A stretch of 9,041 nt of DNA from an uncultured Pseudomonas sp. (GTDB lineage Bacteria > Pseudomonadota > Gammaproteobacteria > Pseudomonadales > Pseudomonadaceae): assembly GCA_946886875.1 (NCBI GenBank), contig CAMPJN010000133.1:1-9041 (forward strand). The letters run 5' to 3'. A program made the position numbers and the translations under genes. This document shows positions 6,474 through 9,041 of this stretch, piece after piece; position 1 is the stretch's first letter; the number at the start of each line of letters is the position of its first letter. The notes below the pieces were generated by a model that saw only the letters and a program-made list of their open reading frames with translations, was not told the DNA's origin and made no database searches.

Positions 6474-6708
6474 ATCAAGACATATCGGTTTCGCTCGGGT
6501 GATCGCGTTCGTGACGTGGCGGTAGCTGGCTATGCGTCGCGATCCTATCGCTCGCTTTCGATCAGTGCTCAGTCATGGTTATCGATGCGGATAGTCGCCT
6601 GTTCGTCGCCGTTCCCCTGAAAATTTTCTCCTCAAATCGTCCATATACCAGCGCCCTGTATCCACAGATGTGCTTTACAGGTACGCCAAGGCGCCAGCCA
6701 GCATCAGG

Positions 6709-6724
6709 CCAATTGACAATTTGG
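6709..6724 (+). promoter_or_regulatory. Consensus -35 within an imperfect palindrome, fadB upstream
   Basis: TTGACA at 6713-6718 is a perfect sigma-70 -35 hexamer. It lies inside an imperfect inverted repeat (CCAATTG-A-CAATTTGG, one extra T). The -10 position 17 nt later (6736-6741, GAAGGT) is a poor match. If this is the fadB promoter, it would be weak or activator-dependent and the leader would be about 185 nt. Confidence 0.35.
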
Positions 6725-6738
6725 TGCTTTTCCGAGAA

Positions 6739-6750
6739 GGTGTGCACACC
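6739..6750. promoter_or_regulatory. Perfect 12-bp palindrome, possible operator
   Basis: GGTGTGCACACC is its own reverse complement. It covers the expected -10/start area of the TTGACA-led promoter at 6713 and sits 5 bp before the PsrA-like box. A dimeric repressor site is the natural reading, but I do not recognise the regulator. Confidence 0.4.
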
Positions 6751-6755
6751 CAAAT

Positions 6756-6769
6756 CAAACGGGCGTATG
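6756..6769. promoter_or_regulatory. PsrA-like box upstream of fadB
   Basis: CAAAC-GGGC-GTATG matches the PsrA consensus (G/C)AAAC-N2-4-GTTT(G/C) with one mismatch in the right arm. PsrA is the fatty-acid-responsive TetR-type repressor known to control the fadBA5 operon in P. aeruginosa, so the place fits the gene. CAAACG (6756-6761) is also inversely repeated as CGTTTG at 6777-6782, so a wider or second half-site is possible. The match is by eye. Confidence 0.45.
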
Positions 6770-6845
6770 AATTGAGCGTTTGTCTGAAAGGGCAGCGCCT
6801 TTACAGCCCGATTATCGCGTCGGCGGGTGTGCCAGGCTGATTAGG

Positions 6846-6876
6846 GCTATTCTCGACGGCTGAGCCGTGGGATAGC
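6846..6876 (+). promoter_or_regulatory. Stable hairpin in the presumed fadB leader
   Basis: GCTAT (6846-6850) pairs with ATAGC (6872-6876), CTC (6852-6854) with GGG (6869-6871, one G-U), and ACGGC (6856-6860) with GCCGT (6864-6868). This gives about 13 pairs with two single-base bulges and a TGA loop. It ends 55 bases before the fadB ATG and has no T run after it, so it is not an intrinsic terminator. It may affect mRNA stability, bind a protein, or simply be a DNA operator. Confidence 0.45.
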
Positions 6877-6931
6877 TTGCTGGTTGGCTCCGATGTGTAC
6901 TGTTTAGCTTCCATACCGTGGAGATCAGTTG

Positions 6932-9041
6932 ATGATTTACGAAGGTAAAGCCATCACGGTTAAGGCTCTTGAGAGCAACATCGTCGAACTGAAATTCGAC
7001 CTCAAGGGTGAATCCGTCAACAAATTCAACCGTCAAACCCTAACCGAGCTGCGTCAATCCGTTGATGCGATCAAGGCCGATGGTTCGATCAAGGGCGTGA
7101 TTGTCACCAGTGGCAAAGACGTATTCATCGTCGGTGCCGATATCACCGAGTTCGTCGACAACTTCAAGTTGCCGGACGAAGAACTGGTGGCTGGCAACCT
7201 CGAAGCCAACAAGATCTTCAGTGATTTTGAAGACCTCGCTGTACCGACAGTTGTCGCTATCAACGGTATCGCCTTGGGCGGTGGTTTTGAAATGTGCCTG
7301 GCCGCGGATTACCGCGTCATGGCCGAAGGCGCAAAAGTCGGTCTGCCGGAAGTCAAACTGGGTCTCTACCCGGGCTTTGGCGGCACTGTTCGCCTGCCAC
7401 GACTGATCGGTACCGATAATGCCGTCGAGTGGATCGCTTCGGGCAAGGAAAACCGTGCTGCCGACGCACTGAAAGTGGGCGCGGTCGATGCAGTGGTGGC
7501 AGCAGATAAGCTGCAGGCCGCTGCCTTGGATCTGGTCAAGCGCGCCATCTCCGGCGAGCTGGACTACAAGGCCAAGCGCCAGCCGAAGCTGGAAAAGCTC
7601 AAGCTCAACGCCATCGAACAAATGATGTGCTTCGAAACCGCCAAGGGTTTCGTGGCCGGCCAAGCTGGGCCGAACTACCCGGCACCGGTCGAAGCGATCA
7701 AGACCATTCAGAAAGCCGCCAACCTGACTCGCGACAAAGCGCTTGAAATCGAAGCTGCTGGTTTCGTCAAGCTGGCCAAGACTTCGGTTGCCGAGAGTCT
7801 GATCGGTCTGTTCCTGAACGATCAGGAACTGAAGAAGAAATCCAAGCACCACGACGAAATCGCCAAAGACGTGAAACTGGCCGCCGTACTCGGCGCCGGC
7901 ATCATGGGTGGCGGTATCGCCTACCAGTCCGCTTCCAAGGGCACCCCGATCCTGATGAAGGATATCCGTGAAGAGGGTATCCAGATGGGGCTGGCCGAGG
8001 CTTCCAAGCTGCTCGGCAGTCGCGTTGCCAAAGGTCGCATGACTGCAGCGCAAATGGCCGAAGCCCTGACCGCCATTCGCCCGACCATGTCTTATGGCGA
8101 TTTCGGCAATGTCGACATCGTCGTCGAAGCCGTGGTCGAGAATCCCAAGGTCAAGCAGATCGTGCTGGCCGAAGTGGAAGCCCAGGTTAAGGAAGACGCG
8201 ATTCTTGCGTCCAACACCTCGACCATTTCCATCAACTTGCTGGCCAAGGCCCTCAAGCGTCCGGAAAACTTCGTCGGCATGCACTTCTTCAACCCTGTGC
8301 ACATGATGCCGCTGGTTGAAGTGATTCGTGGCGAGAAGTCCAGCGACGTAGCAGTGGCTACCACCGTTGCTTACGCCAAAAAGATGGGCAAGACCCCGGT
8401 TGTGGTCAACGACTGCCCGGGCTTCCTGGTCAACCGCGTGTTGTTCCCGTATTTCGGCGGCTTCTCCAAGCTGCTGGCGTTCGGTGTCGACTTCGTGCGT
8501 ATCGACAAAGTCATGGAGAAGTTTGGCTGGCCCATGGGCCCGGCGTACCTGTCCGACGTGGTTGGTATCGACACCGGTCACCATGGCCGTGACGTAATGG
8601 CCGAAGGCTTCCCGGACCGCATGGCGGTCGAAGGCCGCACCGCGGTCGACGTGATGTACGACGCCAATCGCCTGGGCCAGAAGAATGGCAAAGGTTTCTA
8701 CGTCTATGAAATGGACAAGCGCGGCAAGCCGAAGAAGGTCATCGACCCTCAGTCGTATGAGCTGCTCAAGTCGATCGTGACCGAACAGCGTGAAGTGACC
8801 GACGAAGACATCATCAACTTCATGATGATCCCGCTGTGTCTGGAAACCGTACGCTGCCTGGAAGATGGCATCGTCGAGACCGCAGCCGAGGCCGATATGG
8901 GCCTGATCTACGGTATCGGCTTCCCGCCGTTCCGTGGTGGTGCGTTGCGTTACATCGACAGCATCGGTGTGGCCGAATTCGTGGCACTGGCCGACAAGTA
9001 CGCCGATCTGGGCGCGCTGTACACCCCGACTGCCAAGCTTC
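6932..9041 (+). CDS. fadB: FadB, fatty-acid oxidation complex alpha subunit (3' end cut)
   Basis: The frame opens with ATG at 6932, GGAG eight bases upstream (6920-6923), and the family N-terminus [15 protein letters not shown]. It runs 703 codons to the window edge; Pseudomonas FadB is about 715 aa, so only the last dozen residues are missing. Residues 1-190 are the enoyl-CoA hydratase/isomerase domain, with the oxyanion-hole stretch ALGGGFE and the two acid catalysts Glu120 and Glu140 (E119/E139 in E. coli numbering). From about 314 comes 3-hydroxyacyl-CoA dehydrogenase: NAD-binding GAGIMG (321-326), catalytic His451 in HFFNPVH, then the C-terminal dehydrogenase repeats ([22 protein letters not shown]). 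With the FadA thiolase, normally encoded next, it forms the alpha2-beta2 complex that carries out hydration, oxidation and thiolysis in beta-oxidation. It is also called FaoA in Pseudomonas. All key residues are present. Expression is expected to be fatty-acid-inducible through PsrA. Confidence 0.96.
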   Translation, partial: MIYEGKAITVKALESNIVELKFDLKGESVNKFNRQTLTELRQSVDAIKADGSIKGVIVTSGKDVFIVGADITEFVDNFKLPDEELVAGNLEANKIFSDFEDLAVPTVVAINGIALGGGFEMCLAADYRVMAEGAKVGLPEVKLGLYPGFGGTVRLPRLIGTDNAVEWIASGKENRAADALKVGAVDAVVAADKLQAAALDLVKRAISGELDYKAKRQPKLEKLKLNAIEQMMCFETAKGFVAGQAGPNYPAPVEAIKTIQKAANLTRDKALEIEAAGFVKLAKTSVAESLIGLFLNDQELKKKSKHHDEIAKDVKLAAVLGAGIMGGGIAYQSASKGTPILMKDIREEGIQMGLAEASKLLGSRVAKGRMTAAQMAEALTAIRPTMSYGDFGNVDIVVEAVVENPKVKQIVLAEVEAQVKEDAILASNTSTISINLLAKALKRPENFVGMHFFNPVHMMPLVEVIRGEKSSDVAVATTVAYAKKMGKTPVVVNDCPGFLVNRVLFPYFGGFSKLLAFGVDFVRIDKVMEKFGWPMGPAYLSDVVGIDTGHHGRDVMAEGFPDRMAVEGRTAVDVMYDANRLGQKNGKGFYVYEMDKRGKPKKVIDPQSYELLKSIVTEQREVTDEDIINFMMIPLCLETVRCLEDGIVETAAEADMGLIYGIGFPPFRGGALRYIDSIGVAEFVALADKYADLGALYTPTAKL

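Larger units (their letters stand above)
6211..6931. other. 721-bp gap before fadB without a convincing gene
   Basis: No reading frame here has both a ribosome binding site and a recognisable product. The short frames at 6575-6775 (plus) and 6562-6753 (minus) overlap each other and look fortuitous. No tRNA fold or rRNA was seen. The gap is rich in inverted repeats: 6387-6391 with 6405-6409 (TTGAC/GTCAA), 6501-6507 with 6538-6544 (GATCGCG/CGCGATC), 6539-6543 with 6547-6551 (GCGAT/ATCGC), 6655-6660 with 6676-6681 (CCTGTA/TACAGG) and 6787-6791 with 6798-6802 (AAAGG/CCTTT). Terminator-like hairpins and the fadB regulatory sites are listed separately. Parts look richer in A and T than the genes on either side. 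Confidence 0.6.

Noticed and set aside
6655..6681. LexA (SOS) box from CTGTA...TACAG
   Set aside because: The spacing between CTG and CAG does not fit the CTG-N10-CAG consensus.
6562..6753. Minus-strand 63-residue reading frame in the same gap
   Set aside because: It starts with TTG, lacks a Shine-Dalgarno sequence and shows no family resemblance.
6575..6775. Plus-strand 66-residue reading frame in the fadB upstream gap
   Set aside because: No ribosome binding site, no recognisable motif, and it overlaps the regulatory sites and an equally long frame on the other strand.
7040..8584. Long minus-strand open frame (514 codons)
   Set aside because: It is the antisense shadow of fadB. Such frames are common opposite GC-rich coding DNA, and its His/Gly/Asp-rich translation has no domain.
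9035..9040. HindIII site AAGCTT at the window edge as a sign of a clone end
   Set aside because: A single six-base site at the edge is easily chance, and fadB runs through it in frame without disruption.

Overview
The window looks like ordinary core chromosome of a gamma-proteobacterium, most likely a Pseudomonas species. The DNA is GC-rich, the proteins are Pseudomonas-like, and the gene order (MOSC protein, slt, uup, small hypothetical gene, Usp, small membrane gene, fadB) resembles what I remember of the P. aeruginosa fadBA (faoAB) neighbourhood. The species cannot be fixed from the sequence alone.

Layout. Positions 1-179 hold the 3' end of a rightward MOSC-domain (YcbX/mARC-like molybdenum cofactor) protein. 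It converges on slt (230-2152, minus), a periplasmic soluble lytic transglycosylase. About 300 bp of divergent regulatory DNA separates slt from uup (start 2454, end 4379, plus), a tandem-ATPase ABC-F protein with the Uup-type C-terminal coiled coil. Next comes an uncharacterised cysteine-containing protein (4518-5204, plus). It converges, across a strong terminator hairpin, on a single-domain universal stress protein (5248-5685, minus). A divergent short gene for an N-terminally membrane-anchored protein of unknown function follows (5773-6210, plus). A 721-bp gap (6211-6931) has no convincing gene but many inverted repeats, two terminator-like hairpins and a cluster of regulatory-looking sites. 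Last is fadB (6932 to the window edge, plus), the alpha subunit of the fatty-acid beta-oxidation complex, lacking only its last dozen or so residues.

The genes do not form one pathway. They are mostly single transcription units in alternating orientation: cell-wall turnover (slt), translation or ribosome-linked ATPase (uup), stress response (Usp) and fatty-acid degradation (fadB). I found no mobile element, CRISPR array, tRNA, rRNA, prophage or defence system, and no support for a large undescribed system. The parts most worth a second look are the long fadB upstream region (a PsrA-like box beside a perfect 12-bp palindrome, a 5' leader hairpin, and a terminator that works best on the strand without a gene), the uup leader with alternative hairpins, and the unnamed protein at 4518-5204 with its CX2C...C cysteine set.
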